This document shows, piece by piece, positions 25,545-37,465 of a stretch of 64,000 nt of DNA (its first letter is position 1; every line of letters starts with the position of its first letter). The notes below the pieces were generated by a model. It was not told the origin of the DNA and did not search any database. It saw nothing but the letters and a program-made list of their open reading frames with translations. This DNA comes from Wuchereria bancrofti (taxonomy: Eukaryota; Nematoda; Chromadorea; Rhabditida; Onchocercidae), in the NCBI GenBank assembly GCA_005281725.1, contig SSBO01000001.1, positions 11,761,475 to 11,825,474 on the forward strand, given 5' to 3'. Position numbers and translations under genes: made by a program.

Positions 25545-26796
25545 TTATGTTGCGAATATTTCTTTTGCCGTTTCGTCTAACACCCTGAAACAGACATTTT
25601 TAAAACAGAAATCATAACATGCATATGAAAATTCTACTTTTCGTAAAATTTAGCAGAAAAAAGTACATTTAGACTCAGAATTAAAACTTACTTTGATTTG
25701 ATAAGTTGTCCGGGAACATAGAAAGGATTTGAGAGTGAATTACAATAAGCATTATGAAGCCTTTTGAACATCTGAAGATAATTGTAGATAAGAAATTTGG
25801 TAACTTTTCACTGAAAATAGTAACTGCATTCAGCAAATTTTCAACTGTTGTTTTGATAAATAATAATGCAGTTTACATCCTAAGTTATATGTTTCAGTGA
25901 GAGTATAATTCTAGTTCTAATTCTACGAATTATCATAAAAGGCTAATGAAAGGATCTCTTTTGATCGATTTTTGAAACTTGAATTTTTGCTCAGTATTTT
26001 GATCATTTTTCATAAAATTCAATCAAATAACTTACGGAACGAATATCTTGATCCTTCAGTGAAGTATCACCTATTTCCGTCACAATAATCATTTTCACAT
26101 TAGTGTTTGTTACATAACCAAATGACTAAAAATAAAATTAGAAGAATGATCAAATCCTGATCACAATTCATTCTCATTGCATTAGTAAAATAAATGTTAT
26201 TCATGTGAAATGGTAATTTGCAGCAATTTAACTAAAATGAAATATCTAAATTATTAAATTGAATTTCTTTTCATTAAATTTAAAAATGAACCTTGAAATT
26301 CTGATCTGATATGAGTGGCCCCAAATACAATTCCAAGGTCTTATTTGCACCAAGTACTTTTTCATCAACAATATCCAGTGAACAATAAATGAACATTTGA
26401 ATATCGAATTCTCGCGATGATTCCTTCTCGTTTACACTCAGATATAAAGGTGAACTCTATATTAATGAAAATAATTTTAATTAAAATAAATAATGAAGAG
26501 TGAAAAAGGGAGAGAGAAAATTTTAATTCCAAAATTATTATGAATGAATTCCTTGTCTAACTGCTTAATCCATTTATGCTTGAAACTTACTTCAATTAAG
26601 AATCAACACTGCTAAATTGCAAATATTTATAGTAAATTAAATTATTAATTATTACTCATAAATTGATTATCACTGAATTACTAATTTAACAACATTAATC
26701 CAGTGAATATTGCAGAAATTTTGCAGTAAAAAGATAGTGAAAGAATGATTAAAATTAACTTACGTCATTGGCAATGACTGCAACACTGATAACCAT
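25545..26796 (-). CDS. TRAPPC2L: TRAPPC2L, TRAPP vesicle-tethering complex subunit 2-like
   Basis: Five minus-strand exons close in phase to 135 residues: 26796-26764, 26456-26292, 26125-26036, 25771-25692, 25584-25545 (TAA). Human TRAPPC2L is about 140 aa. Family landmarks occur in order: the N-terminal VISVAVIA strand, SPLYLSV, the YCSLDIVDEK motif, ELYLGPL, FGYVTNTNVKMIIV, LKDQDIRSMFKRLHNAY and NPFY. The sedlin/longin-fold subunit sits in the TRAPP complexes that tether vesicles at the ER-Golgi and act as Rab exchange factors. The ATG lies two bases after an AAACAG acceptor. Its stop is about 425 bp before the CIAO3 ATG on the same strand and no AATAAA was seen between them, consistent with co-transcription. 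The upstream side is a divergent promoter region shared with PHF5A. Confidence 0.94.
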
Positions 26797-27464
26797 TCCT
26801 GTTTACCAGTTCACCACCTGTGCCCACAGGTAACACTTATTCAATCTGAATTACCTATCAGTTGTCCTAAAAAAAGTTCCACTCATTTTAATTAATTTAT
26901 TACAAATTTATTACACGACTTTTTAATTCCTCAATGCTTAAATCATTTATCCAAGTTCCTCTCACAACCGTAATCACAGCAATTCAATTCAATTCGTTGC
27001 ATGCAATGGGAATTTCATTTGCATTACCGCCAGGAATTCAAAATGAATCTTTTACGGATTGCCATGTGCGTGATGGTATCTTTCCGGATGTATTGCAATA
27101 TTCCGGTTCTATTAACAGGAATTATGTTTCTATAGTTGTATCTAAAAGGATTGCAATGTTTTACTTTTGTATTGATAGTGGGACTGCGATATTCTGGAAT
27201 GTTTTATAAGGAATTATAGATATTAAAGATTTTTGGGTGTGTTAAGTTGAATGCGTAACGCAGAAGGAAACTATTATGCATGATGACTAACTCTTATCGA
27301 ATTTTTATAGGAAATGCTTTTTAATTCATTTAAACTTTGTTTATAAAACTGCAACGATTTACGAGATGTTCCTGTTTATTGGAATTGTTGTGATTTTTTG
27401 AGAAGTAATCTCCGGTTTTGTTCAGGAAAGTATTTTTTTGTTACGATAAAAGGAGTTGTGTGAT
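26797..27464. promoter_or_regulatory. Divergent promoter region between TRAPPC2L and PHF5A
   Basis: About 670 bp separates the two start codons. It is somewhat richer in GC than the gene-poor regions. A 91-codon plus-strand open frame (26934-27209) lies here, but it has no splice context or recognisable domain. No TATA element or known motif was confidently seen. Confidence 0.5.
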
Positions 27465-28804
27465 ATGGCGAAACATCATCCAGATTTGATTTTTTGTCGT
27501 AAACAACCAGGCGTTGCTATTGGTCGACTTTGCGAAAAATGTATTTTTTTTTTTCATTTCCATCTCGTTTCCTTTCTTAGATCTTTCTTAGGAATGTCAA
27601 GCATGTCACTGACGTAATCCTTGAAACTTTTAATAAGCTGTCATTTTTTTCTAACTAATGATTAGCGTTTAAAATTAAGCAGCAAATGCTTGAAATGAAT
27701 CAGTTCTGATGGCTAATAGTATGGTAATATTCTCTGTGTTGCTATCCGCGGCTTGAAAAATGGGACCTTGATGGATAGTATTAGTTATGCGACATTAAAT
27801 GATTCCAGAAGCTTGATAGTATTCAAGTCTTGATTGGCGTGGTGTCCTAATAGTTGCTCAATCACTAATTGATCTTCAAGTCATTCAAGTATTAATCAAT
27901 GTAATGAGCAGATAATTATATTTTCTATGTGAATTAGGTCTAATAATACACTTTATATATTATTAGGCTTAGCTGCACTATTTCATCTAATTTGTTTAGC
28001 AATTTGATTAGTTTTATTTTCAGTTTTATTTGCAAGATTAATATCATTTTCAGTTTTGTTTTAGAATTAGTTTTATTTCCGTTGTAGGTGATGGTCGTTG
28101 TGTTATATGTGATTCATATGTTCGGCCATGTACGTTAGTAAGAATTTGTGATGAATGCAATTATGGGTCATATCAGGTGAGAGCTAATGAATGTTTGAAT
28201 TGTTTTATTGAACAATATTTCATTATTTTGCAAAAATTCATGTATTTAAATAATCTGTAAATTAGTAGAGTAAATGCCGAGTTCTGTAAATCTATCTTGA
28301 GGGATTTTATTGAGTTTTTTTTTCAGTAGAATTTGCCATCTTTCTTAAGTTTCTCGTTTAGTTTTCTTTTTTTTTTTTTAAATCTTACTCTGAATTAGTT
28401 AATTCTCAAATAAGAAACAAAGAGTACTGCCTTGATTTCCCTTAGTAATTAACAGTTTTTTGCTTTTATTAATAATAGAACTCCTAATTTAATACTCAGT
28501 TTAAGAAGTAACAACTTTCATGGTTATTTTCTTTTAAATTTTTGAGTTTTTTTTTTTTACGATAATATTTTTGAGAAGTTTGAAATTATTTGATTTGAAG
28601 TTTAATCTAGTTTAATCGATAACGTACTTTTAGGGACGCTGTGTCATTTGTGGAGGTTCGGGAGTGAGTGATGCTTATTATTGCAAGGAATGTACGATTA
28701 TGGAAAAAGATCGAGATGGCTGTCCAAAAATCGTCAATTTAGGAAGTGCCAAAACAGATCTCTTTTATGAGAGGAAAAAATATGGTTTTAAAAAGAATGG
28801 ATAG
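27465..28804 (+). CDS. phf-5: PHF5A / SF3b14b, U2 snRNP SF3b subunit
   Basis: Three exons close in phase to 111 residues: 27465-27540, 28088-28176, 28634-28804 (TAG). The protein is nearly identical to human PHF5A (110 aa) from the start [14 protein letters not shown] to the end [10 protein letters not shown]. All CxxC zinc-knuckle pairs are in place (CEKCDGRCVIC, CDEC, CVICGG, YYCKEC), building the three-zinc knot fold. PHF5A sits in SF3b next to SF3B1 and helps form the pocket for the branch-point adenosine. Only a few substitutions, such as Arg for Lys in DGRC and Ser for Pro in GGSGVS, separate it from the human protein. A TTTTGTTCAG acceptor lies about 40 bases upstream and may be the trans-splice site. 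AATAAA occurs at 29179-29184. Confidence 0.98.
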
Positions 28805-29663
28805 CATCTGTTTATGTTTGTTTTATTTGAATGATGATTACTACATACAGCGCGTATAGCGTGTATTATTTTTTAATTTAAATAATTGCTTGCATATTGC
28901 TTAGAGCTATTTGTTTTAAATTATTGACGTCTTTATTCAGTTTGAATAGAAATATTTTTCCTTATTAACTAAGTTTCCGGTATTTCAGATCCATTGAATT
29001 TAGTCTTCATTTTTAATTATATTGTATGCAAAAGCCTTTGGTATATTCTTATAAGTTTACAAGCATGTCTTGGTATCATCCCTCAACTCTAGTTGCGATC
29101 ATCAATTGGAGGTCGTTTATTAAGAGAAGTGTGAAAATTCTTTTGTTTAAAAGTTCAATTTTCAGATGTTTTTTACTGAATAAAAAATTCATGAACATTT
29201 AAGCACTCTGTTGATTATTTTATATTATATTACTTATCATTATTTGTATTTTTACGTCTACAAGTAAAGTTCCATTTTCATACTTGCCTCTTTGATTTAC
29301 ATTGATCACATGGTTCTGTGATGCAGCCTACATTGTTTTATTTTATTAATTTTGTCATTACTTTGTAGACAATTTTAAAAGAAAGAAATATTCTACTTTC
29401 GTTATGATTAGAAGTTACTTTGTGGCAAATTTTTCTCAAGTTAAAATAACATAGCATGCATATACTTATGCAATTTCCAGGTTATGTTACTACACTGAAT
29501 AAACGAAATTTAGTCCGACAGTTTGTGAATTTGGCTCATCCATTTATTTTATTGATTCTAAATTACTCAGTAATTTCTTTAATCTTATTGGTTTGGCTAT
29601 ATATTGTCGAGAAACGTATCGCTTAAAAAACATATGGTTTGCAGTTCGAACTCCAAATGCATA
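28805..29663. other. PHF5A 3' region and GCP3 upstream region
   Basis: About 860 bp with no recognisable coding exon. It contains the presumed PHF5A polyadenylation signal at 29179-29184. A TTTGCAG acceptor at 29639-29644 probably marks the trans-splice site of the next gene, 19 bases before its ATG. Confidence 0.6.
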
Positions 29664-32600
29664 ATGGAATCTAGCGCGTCTACTTTTAATCCACTTTTAG
29701 ATCATTTCATACAAGAATTTAACTGCGACCGTATGTTTTCCTTTTTTTTGTTGCATTTTTCTACAATAGTTTTTGTTATTTTTAATCACATATTGACAAT
29801 ACATTCGGCGATGAGTAATACAGTCTTATGTGTTAAACTTATTTACTGTTTTGCTGTTGCTAATGCAATAATCAAAAACTTTTCATGTCTTAGACTTCAA
29901 TGATAAGTTTGTGATCCATAAGCAGTAATAAATAGTGTCTGAAATAAGTACTGAAACATATCGGAAATTCAAATGCTGTCAAACGTATAATGCTTGCCAA
30001 AAGTACATAGTTGATTATATTTCATAAAGTCATGATCCCGTTCATAAAAAAGTATTGAATTTAATATTCCTTTTTATTTATTTCATTTCAGCTTCTGATC
30101 GTGAAGATTTATCTTTGTTTCTTTTGGAACATTGTACAGCTTTTCAAGTTGATGCAGCGAAAGAGATCGAACGAGTTCGTAAAAAATGTGTGATCATTTT
30201 AATTATACATTAGACTACTCAAAATTCAATTAGAATATTTGATTTCAGTTTTTCTTTTAGTTTCATTGTAACTTATTCACGTGATTTTTGAATGTATATG
30301 CAGAGATTCTTTGATCAATTTACCCTTACTAATTAGTGTTTTTTACAGATGTTAAGCGAAATGGAAGAAAGGCTGCCCATTTTGAGGACATAGTACATCG
30401 ACTGCAAATACGACAAGATTTGATGGATGCAGACAAACTAGTTCTATTTCTTGTAGCCTATGCTGCGGGTGACCGGGTATGTTAACTGCGATATCTACCA
30501 ACAGATTTTTGCTTAATGTTTCTTTAAGTCTTATTTCATTATTTAAACATGGTGTTTTTATATTATGTGAGTTTTTATTAGTTTTAAATATTTGGCTTTT
30601 TGCATTTTCGTTATTTGAGGAAATTCGGTAATATAAGGTATATAGAGTCTTTAAAAATGCCTTTAAACGTGTCATAGTCATTTTTTTCTACAATACTAAT
30701 AATTTTCCGTGGTCTTTTAATGCACTTATTATTAGAAGGATTGAAATGATTCTCAAAAATTTTGTTTTTATGTTGCATCAGTTTTTTGTTGCTTTTATTT
30801 TTTTTTTTAGAAGCATTCGTGTTTTATCTGATTTGCTTTGGAATCTCTTTTCTTCTTACATAGTTTAATATTTAGTTAGAAAGTTGATATAGGAGTCTAT
30901 CGCGTAGTATCTGGTGTGCTCAATATATGGAGCGAATTTTACCTAGCTTTTATGTCCTAGTTTAATTCTTCTACGTTATTTCTCAACGCTACATTCTTAA
31001 TTATGCTCCATGTTTTTAATCAGTCTTTCCACCTTCTACTGAACAAATATTTTTGTTGTTTTGGAAAAGTTGAAGAAATCAACAATAATACGCTTCATGT
31101 TTAAAAAGAATGGGAAAAAAGTGAATCATAGAGGACTATAGTTGTTTAAACAGGGATCCAAAAGAAAAAAAAAAACACTTTTTATGATCTTTATCTTTAT
31201 TTTTTTATGTTTATCGTCTAGGCTTACTGGAATTTTTGAAAAAGTAAATATCAAAGCTAGAAAAATGCAGGAAAATTTGCTGTTACAAATACCTTAATGC
31301 AATCTTTTCTAGTATGCTAAGAAAGCTGAGCGAAGCGCAAAGCTGAGATTAGCAAATGCAAACACCAGTACTACTTCGATAACGCCGATATCCCGACGAC
31401 GTACCACCAGATTTGCTTTAAGTCATTCGACGACACCAAGTACCGGGAATAGCGAAGAGAGCTTTTTTTCGTACGCCTTTAATCTTAAATTATGATTTAT
31501 TCATAATAGTTTAATTCCTCCGGAACATTGTTTTTCTATATTTCTAATTTATATTGAAAGTAAATTTTAGCTATGCTTTACTTCATATTTTTTTGTGATG
31601 TGGTATTAGTACTAGCGCGAGTATTTTTGATGATTAGTCTGTAGTTTATCTCAAATAAAATTAGTTATGGAAAAAAAAAATTCTTCACATTACTTTAACT
31701 AAAGGTTGTGCTGTTTTTTCCTTTTTTTTGAAAGATTCTTGTAGGCCGGAACACGTACAGCTTTTAAGTCCACAGACTTCTGCACTTACCGGACGAGCAG
31801 CACATCCTTCAGGTTAGTGTTGATTACGTTTCATTTTAAACCTTGCTGTATGATTAATATTCTCAGTAGTATTCAACTTTTGATAAGGGATGATGAGTTT
31901 TGTTTTTTTAAATAAACTGTAACCATTACAAGTTAAGTAGATGTCATGTCACTTCTTTGATCTCTGTCGTATTCTTACTGACAATCGAGTCTTTAGATTT
32001 GTTTTTCCTTTCCTTTTTTATTGCAAATATTGAAACAGAAACTACAAAAATTTGCTCTTTATCTTTATATGTAAAGAGGGAATCGCTCAAAAGGGCAATC
32101 TTAATTAGCAGAATTTACAGTTTTATCTGAAGACGAGCTGACAAGACATGTACTGATGGCTTTGCAAGGTATCGAAGGTACTTATATTGTATGTCGCGAT
32201 CACAGGCATGCTGAGTTACAATTAGGCAAAATGTTTGCAATCGACGACACTTTACGCTTTCAGCTGTTACGATTGTTGTCTATCGCAAGTGCTTATTTGC
32301 ATTTGCAACATCAATCGCAAAAACCATCCTCTGATCGCCTTGTTCTAGTCCGTTTTACTTATTTCTGTTTTTCGTTTTACTGACAAGTTAAGATGAAAAA
32401 CATTTTGGCATATGTCATTACTATAAGCTCTATAGTATGCGAGTAACACTTCCACTTTGCTTTTCTATGGTTTTTTTGTCAAATTTCGATGGAGTCAGAC
32501 CCTGTTTTGGATCTTCCATAAGATTTTTTTGAAATTCTGCTAGATAACATCTGATCTTCTAATTTGATTTTCTGCATGAACAAATTTTGCTGAGTAGAAT

Positions 32601-35600
32601 TTCAAATCCGTTATTCGTTTCAGTTTTGAAATTTTACTGGACGTTATTTCGACTCATTATAAGATACCCATCGTATTAATTAATGCTGAAACACAGAACT
32701 GAAAGGAAATAAATGGTAAATAACGAGACAAATTCATCCTCTGACTCATTGTTTCAGGCTTTCTACACAGGTTTGTCCGAAGTATTATCAAGTTACATGA
32801 ACCTCGTCTCCATGTTATATACAAAGGTATGTGATCTTTTAGTTTGGCAAATATAAGCAAAAACAAATATAAGTTCTGTTTACTAACAAAATGTCAGGTT
32901 TCTTTTTGCTACATTACTACATTCAGAACCATTCTAAGGCATTCAAACGCTTCTTCATCAATGTATATAAATTAGCTTATATGATTTTTAGTATATGTCC
33001 AATCGAGGATCGTTCACTTGTTTGGATGTTTTGGTTGCATTGTCTAACTGGGAAATTTTGTTGCCACTTTTTTCGAAATTCATTCTTACTTTTGACGAGC
33101 TCAAAGGGATGCATGTTTTCAATATGCTTTGCTCATTTTATTGGTAATTCGAGATTTGATTAATTTTCAATATGACGACAAAATATATTTTTTCAAACTG
33201 TTTTTGTAAAACACGTGAATTAAAAAAGTATGAAGATTTATTTTCATGACAACCTAAAAATTTGCTGCTTTAGGAGTATCTCCAATAAATTTATAACACA
33301 ATTTCTGCACGTGGTGTTGCGCCCTATGGTGTATATTTTTCATGAATGTCTTCATAGCTGGCTTGTTTATGGTCGATTGATGGATCCTGGTTTCCGGGTA
33401 CTTTTTACTTTTTATCTGTTTGTCTTGTTAGCCATCTAACTGAGTTTGAGCTTACACTACGAAGTTATATATTCATCTATTTGATTAAAAGTGATACAGT
33501 TTTAACGACTAATCTGTTCCACTTTGCAAAGTAATAATGAATTAAGGAAATAACAGGCAGCAGTAAATCTAACCAATAAGGTGAATTAAAATTATAAGTA
33601 CTTATGTCTGCCTCAGAAATTCCAATTTCTTGCTTTGATTTTACATAAAATTTGGTAGAATCATTTTTAGTGGATGATCGAGTCGCAAAACAAATGGGCT
33701 GTGGAAAAAAATTGGTTAAATGAATATATAATAGTAGATGATGCAGTACCAATAATCTTCCAACAGTTTGAAGGACTTAAAGAAAAGGTGCATCAGAAAG
33801 AGCTATTTCTTGGAATCTTGTTATTAAATTTTTAGGCTTAAGTTATGAAGCTGAACATACTTTGATATTGGAAGGAAATTCTATTGTTTTGGTTTTCTAT
33901 TTGAGTTTTTTTTTTCCTCTAAAAATTTCTGTATTCAAATAAAATTTATTGATTTTCTATCTGTATAAATCTGTTTAGATTTTTGTTGTTGGGAAAAGTG
34001 TAACTCTGTTGAATTTGATGGGCATGGAAGATGACGATTTGCACGAAAGACAGCGCATATTTTCTTCGGTTGATCCATTGAAATGCTATTTATTTGTTTC
34101 AGCCGGTCATCATCTTTGGCGTACTGTTAAGAAGTATGTTTTTTTTTTTCTTGTTAATCTTTTTATCAGTTATTATTTTTTGTTTTGTAGTCCCTCGAAA
34201 ATTCTGTCAGATATGATTTGTCCTTTTTTTTCAATATGTCAACACTATCCTTGTTTTTCACTTATTCAGCAAATTTTGTTTGCAATTATTTTGCATGCAA
34301 AATAGTTTTGAAATAATTTTAAAATATATACCGTTCTTTATCAAAGGAGCATCTTTCAGTTTATTTCATAATAATTTCTATTCTAAATTTTTTTAAATTT
34401 TAGATTATGTTATCAAATGAGCGGCAAAGTTTCACGGAATATCGTCCAAAAGTATAACTTTCATGCTCATATAATGGCGATTGAGCAACATTATTTGTTG
34501 AGCGACGAAAATTTTGCATTAATCTTTTACACAAAATTGATGTTAGTGTGAATTCTTTGATGAGTTTCTTTAATGTAGTTAGTGGAATGGACTATTTTCT
34601 GATGAAAATTGATGTAATTCAAGGTGTTACTAGGAAATTCTTTCTTAAGTACATTAACTCAGTAGTTGGTATTCAGTAAAGCAATCGGAATTGTGAAAAT
34701 GAAGGCGGTTGAATTCAGATGAAACAGTAATTCAAGTAATCTTAGAAGAATGATCCAAGAGGAACTTTATAACTAATTTACATTATCATTACCGACATCA
34801 TACTATTGCACCAATTACATAATAATGAGTTTAGCTATACTGCATTTTTGATAAGAATTAATGTATATCGGTGTAAAAATTTAGCTTTTGAGCTAGTTCG
34901 ATCAGTTTCAGGGAAAAAACAAGTAATAACAGTGATATGTTGAAATTGAATTCGGATCAAGTTTCTGATGCATTCACTGCAGCCATTCAGCTGTGTAAGA
35001 GTTGGCCAAAAAACATTTTAAAGGGAGCAACGATTGATGCAACTTGTGGTAGAATAGAAGGAATTAATGAAGCTGGCGATTCATATATCATTGCAAGTCC
35101 TCGGGATCAAAATGGCTGTGCAAGCATTCGCTTGAATTATGAGTCTAAAATTCCGATCTCAATTGTTCTAAATAAAAGGTTTGTTCATTTTTAACTACTT
35201 GTTCGTACATTTTGATGCTTTTGCAAATTTATATATGCGCATTACGAATTTGAACTTATGTCTTTTGTAGTACGAATGCATATGTTCTTTTGGACGCTAA
35301 AATAAGCTTCATAATAAAAATTTCAATCATAAATGATAGAAGTCGAGTTTAGCTAAGGTTTGTTAGGAAATGAAAGTAAAGATTTTTTGAATTATGCAGA
35401 CATTCCTACTACAACTTAAAATAGGACATTAATTTTAAGTCAGCTAACAACCTTTGTTTGATTGGCTTGCTGAAAAAGAATTTTTAGAACAATTCTTGAT
35501 TGTAACTTTTAGTTTCCGCCTATACTTCGGAATCGAGTAACAGGAATCTTTACTTCTTGTAATTTACAGGAAATTTGATTTATGCAGTTTTATGACATTG

Positions 35601-37465
35601 CAGTCTTTTGTTTTCAAGTTCTTTTTTTTTTTTTGATGAAATTGATAGTTTTTTAGTGCAATGGGACGTTACGATAATGCATTTGAATTTATATGGCTTT
35701 TGCTTTCAACTGATTTTCAACTTACTGCCGCTTTATTGGATCACTACTGTTTTATGAAGAATGAACCATTGTCTGGTTTGTTTTAACTGTTGCGACTTCT
35801 TCAAAAATTATTGCTTACTTTCTCTGCTGAAATTGTTTATTTAAATGATTCAGAACTTTACTTATCTTTGTTTTTGTTGTAATTCAGATTTTATAGTTTG
35901 CAGAGATAGCGGTAAGGAGAGCTTTGCAGGTCCTTTTATGCTTTACTTTTATTTTATTTTATGCTTTAAGATTTTATTTTAGTTTTATTATTTGTCTCAT
36001 TGTTTTATTCGTTGTTGAATAATAGCTGTTCAAAAATGGTTGTACTCAATCGTTTCAGATGCTACACTAGTGGTGAATATGTTCACAGTTTCTTTTGCTC
36101 GAATGTCTCAGATTTTGAGCATTGTGCGTTCCTATATTTCAAATAGTGTAAGTTTTTTTATTTCATCCATGATGCTTCTTATCACAGAGTTTTCTTAGAT
36201 CGGGAATCATTTAGTTGAAAGCAAATTTGATAAATAATTTAATGTTATACTCAGTAATTATTTACATCTTATACCATCTTTATCTCATAATATACTTTGT
36301 GTCAGAAAGTACTCTTATAAGATATCGTATAATTTTGCTTCATTTTCAAAACATTATTAATGTAAAAAAAAAAAAGTTTTTGTAATTATTTTGTAGATTG
36401 TGTTACGTCGTCGAACATCCTTGTTTCTTGAGATGGATGATGTTGATGATCTAGATGGTATCATAGAGGCACATAGTCGTTATCTTGGACAGCTCGAAGA
36501 AGACCTTTTCTTAAATGAAGAAAGCACGGTAAAATGTTATTTCTTGAATCTGTTAATTTTTTTTTTTTAATTTGTTCTATCACTGTTTGATATTACTTCT
36601 TTAAATATTTGATTTAAGCTAAAATGACATTATTTTTTAGGTGCTGCATAACTCGTTTTGTGTACTTTTCTCATTAATAACAGATCTTCTCAGATACTAC
36701 ACCACTTTCCGATTAAAGGTAAATTATATTATTGATTTTTTTGTTTTTTATGTACATGATATAAAAACAAAAAGTTCAGCATCATTATCCATTTTGAGAT
36801 CGAAATGGTTTAATTTAATTTAGATGGTCGATCCAATTGAGGCTCGTAAACGTTTCAATGAACAACAAAAAACTTTGGCTAACAAAGATTTTTATGATAC
36901 TAAATTTTTCGAACAAGAAGAAGAACGGATTCGTTTGGAGGAATTGCAACAACATTTAGAAGAATATTATCAGCCAAAAGTGAAAACTCTAAATTCCAAA
37001 TTTGTGGTTGGTTTAGTGATGTTTAATTTAAATTTTTTTTTTAACTCTATGCAGTATTTTTGAATTTCTAAAGGTTAAACCATTTAGATTAGATATTTTT
37101 CCAGTAAAGTTTGACAGAACTTCTATATCACCTATAACTATGCCTTCATTTCGCGATCTGAATAATAGAAAAGTCTTGCAAAAAGTTTAGATATGTTTTT
37201 TTCTTTTTTTAGAAAATCTAGACATATTTCAGTTGTACTATACTGAAAAGCACTGTGGTCGTTCAACAGAATCATAGCATGAGATTTTCATGAATGATTA
37301 GTTATCAGTGTTTATTTCAGTATTATCGCATGTAATTATTACGCTTTTCAGCTGCTTATACGGGATATACTCGATATTTTAACGGCACCTCCACGCAAAC
37401 TCCATTATGTTGAACTTGCACTGCGACTAGATTTTACTGGCTTTTATCAACATTGTGAAATTTAA
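29664..37465 (+). CDS. gip-1: Gamma-tubulin complex component 3 (GCP3 / Spc98 family; C. elegans GIP-1 type)
   Basis: Twenty exons close in phase to 837 residues (human GCP3 about 907): 29664-29730, 30092-30187, 30349-30476, 31313-31470, 31745-31812, 32112-32347, 32758-32826, 32992-33143, 33274-33397, 33671-33787, 33979-34133, 34404-34541, 34912-35178, 35657-35775, 35888-35911 (24-nt microexon), 36059-36147, 36397-36528, 36641-36718, 36824-37006, 37352-37465. Landmarks match GCP3 rather than GCP2. These are LQGIEGTYI (about residues 190-198, human FQGIDG), VVGKSVTLLN (about 408-417, human LIGKSINFL), an IIEAHSRYL segment (human IIAAHEVFL), a charged coiled-coil-like stretch FFEQEEERIRLEELQQHLEE, and LRLDFTGFY near the C-terminus. 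The family pairs with GCP2 in the gamma-tubulin small complex that nucleates microtubules at centrosomes. A Ser/Thr/Arg-rich linker lies at about residues 108-150. The end of exon 6 has two in-phase donors; the choice is uncertain. Confidence 0.93.
35888..35911 (+). CDS. gip-1: 24-nt microexon of GCP3 (possible cassette exon)
   Basis: Flanked by AATTCAG and GGTAAGG, both good splice sites. At 24 nt it keeps the frame whether included or skipped (phase 1 in and out). It adds FIVCRDSD-type residues between EPLS and ATLVV, at a point where family members vary. Inclusion is not proven. Confidence 0.5.

Noticed and set aside
26934..27209. 91-codon plus-strand open frame between TRAPPC2L and PHF5A
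   Set aside because: It sits in a divergent promoter region with no acceptor before its ATG, no recognisable domain and no in-phase continuation.
29604..29663. Upstream in-frame ATG for GCP3 (20 residues longer)
   Set aside because: A TTTGCAG acceptor lies between it and the chosen ATG at 29664, so the shorter start is preferred for a trans-spliced mRNA.
30352..30681. 109-codon minus-strand open frame
   Set aside because: Antisense shadow of the third GCP3 exon extending into an intron.
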